A program made the translations under genes and the position numbers. Of a stretch of 64,000 bases of DNA, positions 17,383 to 26,243 are shown in pieces; within the stretch, counting starts at the first letter, position 1; each line of letters starts with the position of its first letter. The stretch lies in NCBI GenBank assembly GCA_902464635.1, contig CABQKC010000009.1:5874-69873 (forward strand), written 5' to 3'. Under the pieces are notes generated by a model. The model searched no databases, was not told the origin of the DNA, and saw only the letters and a program-made list of their open reading frames with translations. This DNA comes from an uncultured Caryophanales bacterium (GTDB lineage Bacteria > Bacillota_I > Bacilli_A > RFN20 > CAG-826).

Positions 17383-18111
17383 CTATTTCTTATTCATTCC
17401 ATACATCAATATCGAACCCGCTACACCTACATTAAGCGAATCCATATTGTCTATATTTATATACAAAGAGGAGGAGCATAGATTGATATTGTCTTTATCC
17501 ATGCCTATTCCTTCGTTCCCAAGGCAAATGATATATTTTTTTGGTAATTCCTTTATCAATTCAAAATCAAGCGAATCTTTTAAAGCACTTGCATAGACAA
17601 CATATCCGTTTTCTTTTAATAAAGGAATTATCTTTTTGCCATCTAATTTAGAAAATATATTTAGCTTGAATATCGCCCCTTGGCTAGAAGCAATGGTTTT
17701 TGGATTATGTATAGAAGCGCATCCATTTAATAAATAGATATCTTTATAGCCAAAACAAAGTGCACTTCTAAGTAAAGTCCCGACATTCCCGGGGTCTTGC
17801 ACTCTATCTAAAAGAAGTCCTTTATTTGAAGTAAACATCTTCATTTCTTTCTTCTTACATATCCCTAAAATTGGTTCAGGGTTAGTAGAAGTCGCCATTC
17901 CTTTTAATATAGAAAATGGGATAACATGGGTTTTTATTCCCTTAAAGTCTTTTTCTTCCGTAAGGAAAACCTCAACTAGGCAAGAAGCAGCTTTTGCCAT
18001 CTCGATTAGATGGAATCCTTCAACCACAAAATAATTTTCGTCCCCATTTTTAAGGATAGATTTATAACGCTTTATGGAGCTATTTTCTTTCGAGGAGATA
18101 TGATCGATCAT
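17383..18111 (-). CDS. TrmH/SpoU-family RNA 2'-O-methyltransferase
   Basis: This 242-residue SPOUT enzyme should methylate a ribose 2'-OH in rRNA or tRNA. The N-terminal substrate-binding domain (1-95) begins SSKENSSIKRYKSIL. The knotted SAM domain shows the three SpoU motifs: DRVQDPGNVGTLLRSALCFG, IICLGNEGIGMD and LNVGVAGSILMYGM. It resembles Bacillus YsgA, which is also encoded next to pheS, as here. It overlaps the upstream YgjP-like gene by 32 bases. Confidence 0.92.
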   Translation of the reverse strand: MIDHISSKENSSIKRYKSILKNGDENYFVVEGFHLIEMAKAASCLVEVFLTEEKDFKGIKTHVIPFSILKGMATSTNPEPILGICKKKEMKMFTSNKGLLLDRVQDPGNVGTLLRSALCFGYKDIYLLNGCASIHNPKTIASSQGAIFKLNIFSKLDGKKIIPLLKENGYVVYASALKDSLDFELIKELPKKYIICLGNEGIGMDKDNINLCSSSLYINIDNMDSLNVGVAGSILMYGMNKK

Positions 18112-18700
18112 ATTTTCTTTTCCTAATTAGATACAAATAATATTTATAAGTCGGCTCATCCATATATTTATATACTACATCATAGAACTTTTTAGAATGG
18201 TTAAACTCAAAATGATGTGCTAATTCATGGATAATTATGGAATCCATCACTTCTAATGGGAATCTAAATAAAATATAAGCAAAATCAAGAGAATATGTAC
18301 GTCTAGAATTGGTACCTAGCCTAGTTTTCATATCCCTAATCTTGACTTTATAATTTCTAGAAACCCCCATTAAGGTAGAATAATAAGATACTTTCTTGTT
18401 CAGGATATCTAGGCATTCATCTTTTAAAATAGATAAATCCACTACATCATCTTTCTTTTCTCCAAGAAAATAATGGGATTCAAGATCATCCATCTCTCCC
18501 GTCTTTTTCGCATTATCTACTAGCAAAGGAATACGCTTAATCGTAGATTCTATTATCTTTTCATTAGATACATAATAAGGTGCGCTAACCCTAACTACAT
18601 TAGAATTAGGAGACAAGCGAAAATATATGGATCTACATCCTTTTTTCCTTTTTATCTCGATATTATATGTAATGTTGTTATATGAATATAAGTTGTCCAC
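18080..18700 (-). CDS. YgjP-like (DUF45) zinc metallopeptidase
   Basis: The 206-residue protein carries the family motif HELAHHFEFNHS, where the two histidines of HExxH and the downstream NHS histidine bind zinc, preceded by MKTRLGTNSRRTYSLDF and FPLEVMDSIIIHE. The N-terminal IEIKRKKGCRSIYFRLS strand region is also typical. The start is a GTG. A TATAAT box (18714-18709 on minus) ends 8 bases before it, so the mRNA is probably leaderless. The substrate of this family is not known. Confidence 0.9.
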   Translation of the reverse strand: MDNLYSYNNITYNIEIKRKKGCRSIYFRLSPNSNVVRVSAPYYVSNEKIIESTIKRIPLLVDNAKKTGEMDDLESHYFLGEKKDDVVDLSILKDECLDILNKKVSYYSTLMGVSRNYKVKIRDMKTRLGTNSRRTYSLDFAYILFRFPLEVMDSIIIHELAHHFEFNHSKKFYDVVYKYMDEPTYKYYLYLIRKRKYDRSYLLERK

Positions 18701-18811
18701 GGGAATTGATTATAAATTTAATTGGTATTTTTATCTATAAATAAGAGAAAGAGTTAAATTAACCTTTTATTTCTTTATTTATGCAACGTTTTTCTTTATC
18801 ATTTATGCGCT

Positions 18812-19726
18812 ATGGAAAAAGTATTGATTTCAGCATGTTTGCTTGGTGATAAATGCCGTTATGACGGCAAAGATAACTTAATAGAAGAATTAATGGAACT
18901 ATCTTCTTATTTTGAACTAGTCCCTTTTTGTTCTGAACTAGAAGGAGGACTAAAGACTCCTAGACTTCCTAGTGAGATTAAAAAAGGACAAGTAAGGAAC
19001 AATAAAGGAGAAGATGTTACCTCTAACTTCTATCGTGGTGCAGAGAAAGCCTTTAATATCTGTTCATTCTTAGGTATTAAGTTAGCTATCCTAAAAGAGA
19101 ATTCTCCTTCCTGTGGGGTACATAAGATCCATAATGGCAAATTCGATGGAAACCTAATTGATGGAGAAGGCGTCACTACTTCTTTCTTAAGAAGGAAAGG
19201 CATCAAGGTCATTAATGAAACTGAAGCCATTGAATTGCTCCATTCAATAAAAGAGAATGAGCAAGAAAGGCTTAAGATATCAATTGAAAAACGTAAGCAA
19301 GATGAAGAAGGTCCAGTAAAGAGGAAACCTTTCGATAAGAACGAGAATTTTGCTAAACGCATAACCAAAAAGGATGAAGATTCTTCTACAAAAGAAGAAA
19401 AAAAGCCATTCAGGAAATCTTTTGATAAGAAAGAACGCCCATTTAAGAAGGATGGATATAAGAAACCTGGATTTAAAAAAGATGGATTCAAGAAAGACGG
19501 ATTCAAGAAACCATATAGAAAGAAAGATGAAGAAGGCTCCGGCAAGCCTGATTTCAAGAAGAAATCTTTCTCCAAGAAACCTTATAATACCAAGAAAGAA
19601 GGTTTTAAAGGAGAAAGGAAATCCTATTCAAAAGGACCTAGGAAAGATTATAAATCCACTTCTAATAGAAACTTCAGAAAGCCTATGAATAGAGATAAAA
19701 AGTATGGAAACAAAGACAAAGAATAG
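18812..19726 (+). CDS. TudS-like (DUF523) protein with a long basic disordered tail
   Basis: Residues 1-145 are a DUF523 domain: SACLLGDKCRYDG with Cys9 and Cys15, PFCSELEGG with Cys40, and ENSPSCGVHKI with Cys101. TudS, the characterised member, desulfurates 2-thiouracil with a [4Fe-4S] cluster held by three cysteines. Residues 150-304 form a Lys/Arg/Phe/Gly-rich tail with short tandem repeats (KKDGFKKDGFKKP), likely disordered and RNA-binding. The tail is absent from ordinary DUF523 proteins. A TATCAT box ends 9 bases before the ATG. The end overlaps an ECF transporter gene by 23 bases. Confidence 0.88.
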   Translation: MEKVLISACLLGDKCRYDGKDNLIEELMELSSYFELVPFCSELEGGLKTPRLPSEIKKGQVRNNKGEDVTSNFYRGAEKAFNICSFLGIKLAILKENSPSCGVHKIHNGKFDGNLIDGEGVTTSFLRRKGIKVINETEAIELLHSIKENEQERLKISIEKRKQDEEGPVKRKPFDKNENFAKRITKKDEDSSTKEEKKPFRKSFDKKERPFKKDGYKKPGFKKDGFKKDGFKKPYRKKDEEGSGKPDFKKKSFSKKPYNTKKEGFKGERKSYSKGPRKDYKSTSNRNFRKPMNRDKKYGNKDKE

Positions 19727-20240
19727 TTATTTTGATACAAGATCACTTATAAGCAGGATTACCATTGTAGGTGTTTTTGCTGCCTTGTGTTTTGTATGTA
19801 CCTCCTTTCTTCAGATTAGTTATGCCGGGGGGATGGGGTATTTTAATTTCGGGGACTGCATCTCTTTGTTGGTCGCGATGTTTATCGGGCCTCTTGAAGG
19901 AATGCTAGTAGGAATGTTAGGTGGCTCGATGTCAGATTTATTCCTTGGAGGAGCCAATTTTGTTCCTTTTACAATCGTTGCAAAAGGAAGCATGTGCCTA
20001 GTCACCGGAATATTAATGAAAGTATTAAAGAATCATAAATTCCTACGTTTCATCTCTCCTTTTATTGGGATGATATTTATGGTCCTAACTTATGTAGTTT
20101 GCTATTACATCCTTTATAAAGAAGGGTTCTGGCTAAGCTCTCTATTTGATTTAGTCCAAGGAATATCTTCTAGCATCATTGCTATATTGCTTCTTCTTCC
20201 ACTAGAAAAATCAAAGATAAAGAACTTCCTTCATCTATAA
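19704..20240 (+). CDS. ECF transporter S component (substrate-binding membrane subunit)
   Basis: The 178-residue protein has six hydrophobic segments and the S-component pattern MGYFNFGDCISLLVAMFIGPLEGMLVGMLGG followed by SDLF and NFVPFTIVAKG. Such subunits bind a vitamin or nucleobase-like compound and work with a shared EcfAA'T module encoded elsewhere. The substrate cannot be read from the sequence; HmpT/ThiW-like or pantothenate-like types are possible. It overlaps the TudS-like gene by 23 bases, suggesting coupled expression and perhaps a common substrate. Confidence 0.87.
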   Translation: METKTKNSYFDTRSLISRITIVGVFAALCFVCTSFLQISYAGGMGYFNFGDCISLLVAMFIGPLEGMLVGMLGGSMSDLFLGGANFVPFTIVAKGSMCLVTGILMKVLKNHKFLRFISPFIGMIFMVLTYVVCYYILYKEGFWLSSLFDLVQGISSSIIAILLLLPLEKSKIKNFLHL

Positions 20241-20462
20241 TCCCTCTTCATTAGATTCAGATTCCTCCTGATGGGGGAATTTTTCTTCTAGCTCTAGAGA
20301 AAATACAAATCCAATGGAAATAGAAAGAAGTCCAAATAAAATCGATAAAGCTAGATAGAAGAAATCCTTTTTAGCAAAATAGGCATATCCCCCAACTAGA
20401 ATAAATGCCACCCCAATGATGATAAAAATAATCTTTGTATATTTTTGGTTGTCGTTATTCAT
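20235..20462 (-). CDS. Small two-helix membrane protein
   Basis: This 75-residue protein has two transmembrane helices (about 10-29 and 34-54) and an acidic C-terminal tail (EEKFPHQEESESNEEG). A full AGGAGGT ribosome-binding site precedes the ATG. It converges with and overlaps the end of the ECF gene by 6 bases. I do not recognise the family. Confidence 0.75.
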   Translation of the reverse strand: MNNDNQKYTKIIFIIIGVAFILVGGYAYFAKKDFFYLALSILFGLLSISIGFVFSLELEEKFPHQEESESNEEGL

Positions 20463-20509
20463 ATTACCTCCTATTTATATAGTTGGAGGTCACTAGTTAA
20501 AAAGGGTAC

Positions 20510-20538
20510 AAAAAAAGAGAACCTATTTCTAGATTCTC
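20510..20538 (-). terminator. Terminator after the sugar ABC ATPase
   Basis: A 9-bp stem with one G-U pair (20530-20538 with 20517-20525) is closed by a GAAA tetraloop and followed by seven T on the minus strand. It lies 16 bases past the stop. Confidence 0.92.
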
Positions 20539-20554
20539 GATTTATTTTGGGTTA

Positions 20555-21868
20555 TTAGAATATTCTCTTAGTAGAAGTCAAGTCGAATATATGGGCCTTT
20601 TTGGCATCGAATGCCAAGGAAATCTTATCTCCATTATGGATTGGGGTGGAAAGAGGAATCTTTGCAACCATATCCACTCCACCAAAATCGGTATGGATAT
20701 AATATTCATGTCCAAGAAGTTCGGCGACATTGACAGTCAATTCAACTGGAGAAGTAAGTCCTTCCTTATCTTCTTTTACATCGTGGATATCTTCTGGGCG
20801 GATACCATATGCAACTTTATGTCTTCCCTTCAAGGCTTCTTCGTAGGAAGCAATCTCATTCTTGGCATGCTCTACCTTATCGGCAAGAGCTTGATCCCAC
20901 TTTTCTTTCGCGGATAATTCTTCTTCTAATTTGGCTAATTTAGCATTTGCAAGCTCGATTTGTCCCTTATAGAAGGTATCATGGGCAGTTTTTGTTCCTC
21001 TAGGTAAGGCAATCTCAACCTTGCTTCCATTTAGATAAATCTTGCCATCTTCATATTCGCCTTCAAGAACGTTCATGGCAGGCGAACCAATGAAAGTTGC
21101 AACGAATAGATTCGATGGATGGTCATAAATTTCAATTGGAGTTCCGATTTGTTGGATATAGCCGCCTTTCATAACAACTATACGGCTAGCCATTGTCATG
21201 GCTTCGGTCTGGTCATGGGTAACATAGATTGTAGTCGCACCTAATGATTCATGTAATCTAACGATTTCACTTCTCATCTGGACACGAAGTTTAGCATCAA
21301 GGTTAGATAGAGGTTCGTCCATTAAGAATACTTTGGCGTTCCTAACGATTGCCCTACCCAAGGCAACACGCTGCCTTTGTCCACCTGATAAGGCCTTTGG
21401 CTTTCTATCTAGGTATTCTTCGATTTGAAGGATCTTAGCAGCTTCGGTTACTCTTTCTTTTATCTCTTCTTTTGGAAGATGACGGATCTTAAGCCCGAAA
21501 GCCATATTGTTATAGACAGTCATATGAGGATAAAGGGCATAGCTTTGGAATACCATGGCTATATCTCTATCCTTTGGAGTCCTGTCATTAGAATATTCCC
21601 CGTCGATATAAAGTTCACCTCTAGTTATATCTTCTAGACCCGCAATCATTCTTAATGTAGTAGATTTACCACATCCAGAAGGACCGACAAAGACGATGAA
21701 TTCATGTTTTTTGATATCGAGATTGAAATCAAAGACGGCCTGGACATTATTGTCATATACTTTATCTATATGACGTAATGAGACATAAGCCCCTTCGTGA
21801 TCGCCTTCTTCGACTAAAGATGGTTCTTCCTTTTGAAGAACTTCTTCTAATTTTTTCTTTTTTGACAT
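20555..21868 (-). CDS. Sugar ABC transporter ATP-binding protein (MsmK/UgpC/MalK type)
   Basis: This ATPase drives uptake of oligosaccharides or glycerol-3-phosphate; one copy often serves several permeases. The nucleotide-binding domain shows Walker A GPSGCGKST (62-70), signature LSGGQRQR (160-167), Walker B LMDEP (182-186) and the H-loop THDQTEAM. The TOBE domain follows (GIRPEDIH at 355-362). At 437 residues it is about 65 longer than usual: a charged 25-residue N-terminal extension and an inserted, probably coiled-coil segment (296-347) inside the TOBE domain. No permease is adjacent; the neighbouring glucosidase suggests alpha-glucosides. Confidence 0.94.
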   Translation of the reverse strand: MSKKKKLEEVLQKEEPSLVEEGDHEGAYVSLRHIDKVYDNNVQAVFDFNLDIKKHEFIVFVGPSGCGKSTTLRMIAGLEDITRGELYIDGEYSNDRTPKDRDIAMVFQSYALYPHMTVYNNMAFGLKIRHLPKEEIKERVTEAAKILQIEEYLDRKPKALSGGQRQRVALGRAIVRNAKVFLMDEPLSNLDAKLRVQMRSEIVRLHESLGATTIYVTHDQTEAMTMASRIVVMKGGYIQQIGTPIEIYDHPSNLFVATFIGSPAMNVLEGEYEDGKIYLNGSKVEIALPRGTKTAHDTFYKGQIELANAKLAKLEEELSAKEKWDQALADKVEHAKNEIASYEEALKGRHKVAYGIRPEDIHDVKEDKEGLTSPVELTVNVAELLGHEYYIHTDFGGVDMVAKIPLSTPIHNGDKISLAFDAKKAHIFDLTSTKRIF

Positions 21869-21921
21869 ATTTATATCCTTTGCTTGTCAATTAGTTTATT
21901 AATAAAAATATAACATATCTA

Positions 21922-21934
21922 GTGCATCGTGCAC
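21922..21934. promoter_or_regulatory. Inverted repeat at the ABC ATPase promoter
   Basis: GTGCA-TCG-TGCAC is a perfect 5-bp inverted repeat in the region upstream of the sugar ABC ATPase. On the minus strand it overlaps a candidate -35 (TTGTGC, 17 bases before TTATAT), a place where a repressor would block transcription. No regulator is assigned. Confidence 0.4.
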
Positions 21935-21952
21935 AAATCAACTTTTGCTAAT

Positions 21953-21977
21953 AAAAAATGCCGATAAAATGGCACTT
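21953..21977 (-). terminator. Terminator after the PucR-type regulator
   Basis: On the minus strand AAGTGCC and GGCATTT form a 7-bp stem (one G-U) with an 8-base loop, followed by TTT. It ends the glucosidase-regulator operon. Confidence 0.78.
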
Positions 21978-22010
21978 CTATTATTAAATGATCATCATTT
22001 TGAGCAATAA

Positions 22011-22586
22011 TCAAGAATATTTTTGTTTTGATAAGGCAAAATATAGCTCCAAGAAAGTCGCGTTATGGTAATCACGGATATCTAGATTCGTCAATTCAAT
22101 GAATTGGTTTAGCCTGTAAGAAAATGTATTTCTATGAATAAACAATATCCTGCTTGCCTTAATCGCATTACATCCAGAAACTAAATAGGCCTTAGCAGTC
22201 AGCATCAATTCATGGGGAATGGAGCTAAATAAAGATAGCATCGGTCCATAGAAAGAGAAATTTCCATACATCGTCATCTTTAGGATAAGCTCGCTTAGAT
22301 AGGTCGATTCATTTGGAAATAAAGATAGACAAGTAGGTAATAAAGATTCTTCAAAAGGCCCAATTTCATGGGATAAAAGAATGCTAAAAAGTACATCCAA
22401 ATCGTCATGAAGAAGCATTGGGAGGCTATCTAGAGGCAAATCATCTTCTTCTTCGAAAGAAAAATAACCGATATTAGGGGAAAGGAAGACAATGGTATTT
22501 TTATCTACCCCAATTCCGGTCAAGGCGTTAACAAAATATGGATGGGAGAAATTGGAGGAAGAAATAAAATAGGCGATACGAAGCAT
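22011..22586 (-). CDS. Transcriptional regulator with PucR/CdaR-type C-terminal HTH
   Basis: The last 60 residues (LTAKAYLVSGCNAIKASRIL, then FIHRNTFSYRLNQFIELT and LDIRDYHNATFLELYFAL) match the helix-turn-helix that ends PucR and CdaR regulators, where the IHRNT..YR motif is highly conserved. The N-terminal 120 residues are unlike the usual sensor domains and I do not recognise them. It lies 2 bases after the GH13 glucosidase and is co-transcribed, so control of that gene or of sugar use is likely. Confidence 0.85.
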   Translation of the reverse strand: MLRIAYFISSSNFSHPYFVNALTGIGVDKNTIVFLSPNIGYFSFEEEDDLPLDSLPMLLHDDLDVLFSILLSHEIGPFEESLLPTCLSLFPNESTYLSELILKMTMYGNFSFYGPMLSLFSSIPHELMLTAKAYLVSGCNAIKASRILFIHRNTFSYRLNQFIELTNLDIRDYHNATFLELYFALSKQKYS

Positions 22587-22588
22587 CT

Positions 22589-24289
22589 TTATACCTTCAA
22601 CAAGAAAGTCTCGAATGGGCGTAATTTAAAGACATGGTCTTTTAAGATGACGTCTTCATAATTATGTAGCAAGACATCCTTTATTCTCCAATAGAAAGAG
22701 AAATAGACATCATGATCACGGAAATTAGAGATTACGATAAGCTTTTCATCGCCTAGTTCATGCTTATAGGCGAATACATCGGGATGATTTCTATCTAGCA
22801 AATCGAATTTGCCATTAGTGATGATGTTATTTATTTCATCGCTTTTCCTTTTGCCTATCGCATATTGATAAAAATTCAATATGGAATATGGGTCACACAT
22901 CTCTTCATAGACATTGACCCCCTGCTTATAGTTTTCGTTAACCTTAACTCTACTTGGCTTAGAAGAAAAACCGGCATTAAAGGAATCGTCCCATTGCATT
23001 GGGGTCCTAGCATTAATTCTAGAGGTACGGCACAAATAATGGGCGATATATTCATCAGAATACCCATGGCTCCTCATGTTTTTGACTAGGTTCTTGCTGC
23101 CTACATCTTCATAGAAATCCTCAACATTAGTAAAACTAACGTTACTCATTCCTATTTCATCCCCCTGGTAGATAAACGGGGTACCATACATGAATAGTAA
23201 GGTAGTCAAAAGACACTTCGCGGATTCGCTTCTATATTTAACCGAACCATATTGAGATAAGACACGTGGATGATCATGATTTGCCCAATATAGAGGCATA
23301 GATGCCCTTTCATGGCAAATGTCGTACCATTTCTTGAAATTATCTTTTAAAGTGATGACATCGGTTTTGATTTCTTCGTCCTTTTTATCAATAGATCCGT
23401 AAGCCCCGTTTACCCAGACTGTATCAAAATTAAAGGCCATATTAATCGAACCATTATCTTTATCTACTAGTCTAAGACAGTCTTTAGGAGTAATTTCTCC
23501 TCCTGCTTCCCCAATTGTAAGGCAATCATATTTAGAAAATACCTTTCTCTTGAATTCAAGAAGGAAGCCATACATCTCTTCCCTATTCGAGAATTTGCTT
23601 GGATCTAATACATATCCTGATAAATCAGCAGGTTTATCCGAAGAAGCAAAGCTAAGGTCTTTGCCTAGATGTGCAATTGCATCGAGCCTAAATCCGTCGA
23701 CACCCATATCTAGGTAGTGCCTAGCAATTTCATAATATTCTTCCCTTAGTTCGGGATTATTCCAATTTACATCAGGCATCTTGGAAGAGAATATATGTAA
23801 ATAGAAATAAGAAGTTCCTTCTATATTGCTCCAGGCAGACTCCCCAAAAAATGAGGCCCAGTTATTTGGAGGGAGTAACTTACCATCCTTTTCTATTCCT
23901 TTTTCAAAATAATAATATCCAGCTTCCTTGCTAGATAAATTAGAAACAGCCTTCTTAAACCAAGGATGCTCGCTAGAAGTATGGTTAATTACCAAATCAA
24001 TTAATATCTTTATTCCTAACCTATGGGCTTTATCTAATAGATTCTTAAAATCTTCGTTAGTTCCAAACAAGGGATTTATATCATAATAAGAAGATACATC
24101 ATATCCGTTATCATCCATCGGAGAGGCGAATATAGGGCAAATCCAGATAAGGTTTATCCCTAATTCCGCTAGATAATCTAGCTTTTGATAAATTCCATTC
24201 AAATCCCCGATTCCATCACCATTGCTATCTTTAAAAGATTCCGGGTAGATGATGTAACCAATCGAAGAATCCCACCATTTCTTGCTCAT
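22589..24289 (-). CDS. GH13 alpha-glucosidase (oligo-1,6-glucosidase family)
   Basis: This 566-residue cytoplasmic enzyme should hydrolyse alpha-1,6 or alpha-1,4 links in short glucans. The start KWWDSSIGYIIYPESFKDSNGDGIGDLNGI is typical of the family. The (beta/alpha)8 barrel holds the nucleophile in DGFRLDAIAHL, the acid in TIGEAGGE, and the NHDHPR motif. IWICPIFASPMDDNGYDV is also diagnostic. A perfect TATAAT (24303-24298 on minus) ends 8 bases before the ATG, so the mRNA is probably leaderless. It precedes its probable regulator. Confidence 0.93.
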   Translation of the reverse strand: MSKKWWDSSIGYIIYPESFKDSNGDGIGDLNGIYQKLDYLAELGINLIWICPIFASPMDDNGYDVSSYYDINPLFGTNEDFKNLLDKAHRLGIKILIDLVINHTSSEHPWFKKAVSNLSSKEAGYYYFEKGIEKDGKLLPPNNWASFFGESAWSNIEGTSYFYLHIFSSKMPDVNWNNPELREEYYEIARHYLDMGVDGFRLDAIAHLGKDLSFASSDKPADLSGYVLDPSKFSNREEMYGFLLEFKRKVFSKYDCLTIGEAGGEITPKDCLRLVDKDNGSINMAFNFDTVWVNGAYGSIDKKDEEIKTDVITLKDNFKKWYDICHERASMPLYWANHDHPRVLSQYGSVKYRSESAKCLLTTLLFMYGTPFIYQGDEIGMSNVSFTNVEDFYEDVGSKNLVKNMRSHGYSDEYIAHYLCRTSRINARTPMQWDDSFNAGFSSKPSRVKVNENYKQGVNVYEEMCDPYSILNFYQYAIGKRKSDEINNIITNGKFDLLDRNHPDVFAYKHELGDEKLIVISNFRDHDVYFSFYWRIKDVLLHNYEDVILKDHVFKLRPFETFLLKV

Positions 24290-24452
24290 ATAGCTAGATT
24301 ATAAATTCATTTTTGGAAATAAAAAAGAGAAGCACTCCAACAAATTATCCTTTTTTAATTAAAAAAGGCATATAAAAGTCAACTTGTTGTCGCAAAAAAA
24401 TATTCTTCTATTAAAATGTGTTTGCCCTATTTAGAGGTCATTAGTTTTATTT

Positions 24453-26240
24453 ATGAAGAATTTGATGTTTGTAGTTAAAAAAGCCTTAAAAGGGACTGGA
24501 TGGGTTTATTTCCTTTCCTTCGTTGCCCTTTTCTTTATGACTCTTGCTACTGTTTTTACTTCCTTTTTGTCAAAGGTTTTAGTAGATGCTTTTAAAAATG
24601 AATTATACAAGGCGGAAAATATTGAAAAACTAGTCATAAATATCATTTCTTTAGGCAAAGGCGAACAATTCATATACGACAATATGTATGTCTTACCTGG
24701 AGCTATTATTATCTCTAGTTTAATTTTAGCTGGCATTACTATATTAAGAGGATATCTAAGGTTTAGATCAAGTGCCTCAATAAACAAAACCATGCAATAT
24801 AGCCTATTTTGCCATCTGCAAAACCAGCCTTACGAATATTTCCAAAGGGCTAAATCAGGAGACTTGATACAAACCTGCACGAGGGATGTCGATGTCTTAA
24901 GGAAATTCCTCATCATGGAAACTAGCCAAGCCTTCTATACTTTATTTATATTTATATTATGTAGTTCCATATTATTTGAGATATCAGTAAAACTAACTTT
25001 AGTTTGTCTTTCTTTATTGCCAATCATGTTTATTTATTCTTTCTTTATTATTAAAGAAGTAAGGAAAAGATATAGGGCCACCGATGATTCTGAAGCCGAT
25101 ATGGTTGATGACATCTCGGAGGTATTAAATTCAATCAGGGTCATAAAAGCCTATAATTCCGAGACTTATGAAATAAATAAATTCGAAGGAAAGCTCAAAG
25201 ATTATGAAGGCAAATTCAAAAGATGGAAAATGGTGTCCTCCTTCTTTTTCTCTTCTAGCGATATCTTTATCTTCTCTTCTAGCGCCCTTGCCCTTATATA
25301 TTCTTTATACCTAGTCTATATAGGCGAGATTACTTCAGGCACATTAGTTATTTCCTATTCCTTTATCAATATGATGGTTTGGCCACTAAGAAATACTGCG
25401 ACTTCTTTATCTAACCTAGGACAAGTACAGGCTAGTGCCGATAGAATCAAGACCTTATTAGACGAAAAGGAAGAAGATATAGTTAGCGGGGATACTTTCC
25501 AAATAAACGGGGATATCGAATTCAAGAATGTGTCTTTTAGCTATCCTGACGAAAAGGAAGTACAAGTTCTTGATAATGTATCTTTTAAGATTAAGAAAGG
25601 CCAATCGGTCGCGATTTTAGGCAAGACCGGTTCAGGTAAATCTACCTTATTATTATTGCTAACAAGGCTATATGACCCTACTTTTGGGAATATCTATATC
25701 GATGGGAAAGACATCAAATCAATATCAAAAGAATGTATAAGAAAGCAAATCGTCCCAGTCTTGCAAGATCCATTTTTATTCTCAAAGACTATTAAAGATA
25801 ACATCTCCATTTCAAATAAAGATGCTACTGAAGAAGATATAAAGAAGGCAACTAGGATTGCTTCCCTTAGCAAGACAATTGAATCTTTTGAAAAAGGATA
25901 TGAAACTCCAGTTGGAGAAAAAGGAGTTACCTTGTCTGGCGGCCAAAAGCAAAGAGTCGCCATTGCTAGGACTATCGTATCAAAGGCTAAAGTCATGATA
26001 TTTGATGATTCTTTATCGGCAGTCGATGCGAAAACCGATTTAGAAATTAGGCAAAAATTAGCTACATTAGATACTAACCCAGCAAAGATAATCATTACTT
26101 CAAGGATTAATTCTGCTAAAACTAGCGATTTTATTATTGTTCTAGATAAAGGAAAGGTCGAAGAAATCGGGACTCATGATGAACTTATCAAGCAGGATAA
26201 GATTTATTCAAGCCTAGTTTCTATTGCATCAAGGAGGTAA
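24453..26240 (+). CDS. ABC exporter half-transporter with degenerate nucleotide site
   Basis: The 595-residue chain is a six-helix exporter domain (1-330) fused to an ATPase domain. Walker A GKTGSGKS lies near 390 and the signature LSGGQKQR is intact. Walker B reads MIFDDSLSAVD, with Asp in place of the catalytic Glu, and the switch region reads ITSRINS without the H-loop His. This is the inactive-site half of a heterodimeric exporter such as BmrC/LmrC. The partner follows after 3 bases. Substrates of such pairs are drugs or peptides; none can be named here. Confidence 0.93.
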   Translation: MKNLMFVVKKALKGTGWVYFLSFVALFFMTLATVFTSFLSKVLVDAFKNELYKAENIEKLVINIISLGKGEQFIYDNMYVLPGAIIISSLILAGITILRGYLRFRSSASINKTMQYSLFCHLQNQPYEYFQRAKSGDLIQTCTRDVDVLRKFLIMETSQAFYTLFIFILCSSILFEISVKLTLVCLSLLPIMFIYSFFIIKEVRKRYRATDDSEADMVDDISEVLNSIRVIKAYNSETYEINKFEGKLKDYEGKFKRWKMVSSFFFSSSDIFIFSSSALALIYSLYLVYIGEITSGTLVISYSFINMMVWPLRNTATSLSNLGQVQASADRIKTLLDEKEEDIVSGDTFQINGDIEFKNVSFSYPDEKEVQVLDNVSFKIKKGQSVAILGKTGSGKSTLLLLLTRLYDPTFGNIYIDGKDIKSISKECIRKQIVPVLQDPFLFSKTIKDNISISNKDATEEDIKKATRIASLSKTIESFEKGYETPVGEKGVTLSGGQKQRVAIARTIVSKAKVMIFDDSLSAVDAKTDLEIRQKLATLDTNPAKIIITSRINSAKTSDFIIVLDKGKVEEIGTHDELIKQDKIYSSLVSIASRR

Positions 26241-26243
26241 TTT

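Noticed and set aside
19440..19520. Short tandem repeats that could suggest a CRISPR or minisatellite
   Set aside because: They are in-frame codon repeats of KKDGF in a protein tail; there are no spacers of regular length.
19030..19575. 181-residue minus-strand frame opposite the TudS-like gene
   Set aside because: Ser/Phe-rich translation produced by reading the Lys-rich tail in reverse; no ribosome-binding site.
24298..24415. A strong promoter for the ABC exporter operon
   Set aside because: TTGTCG and TAAAAT are present but spaced 19 bases apart and far from the ATG; not convincing enough to list.
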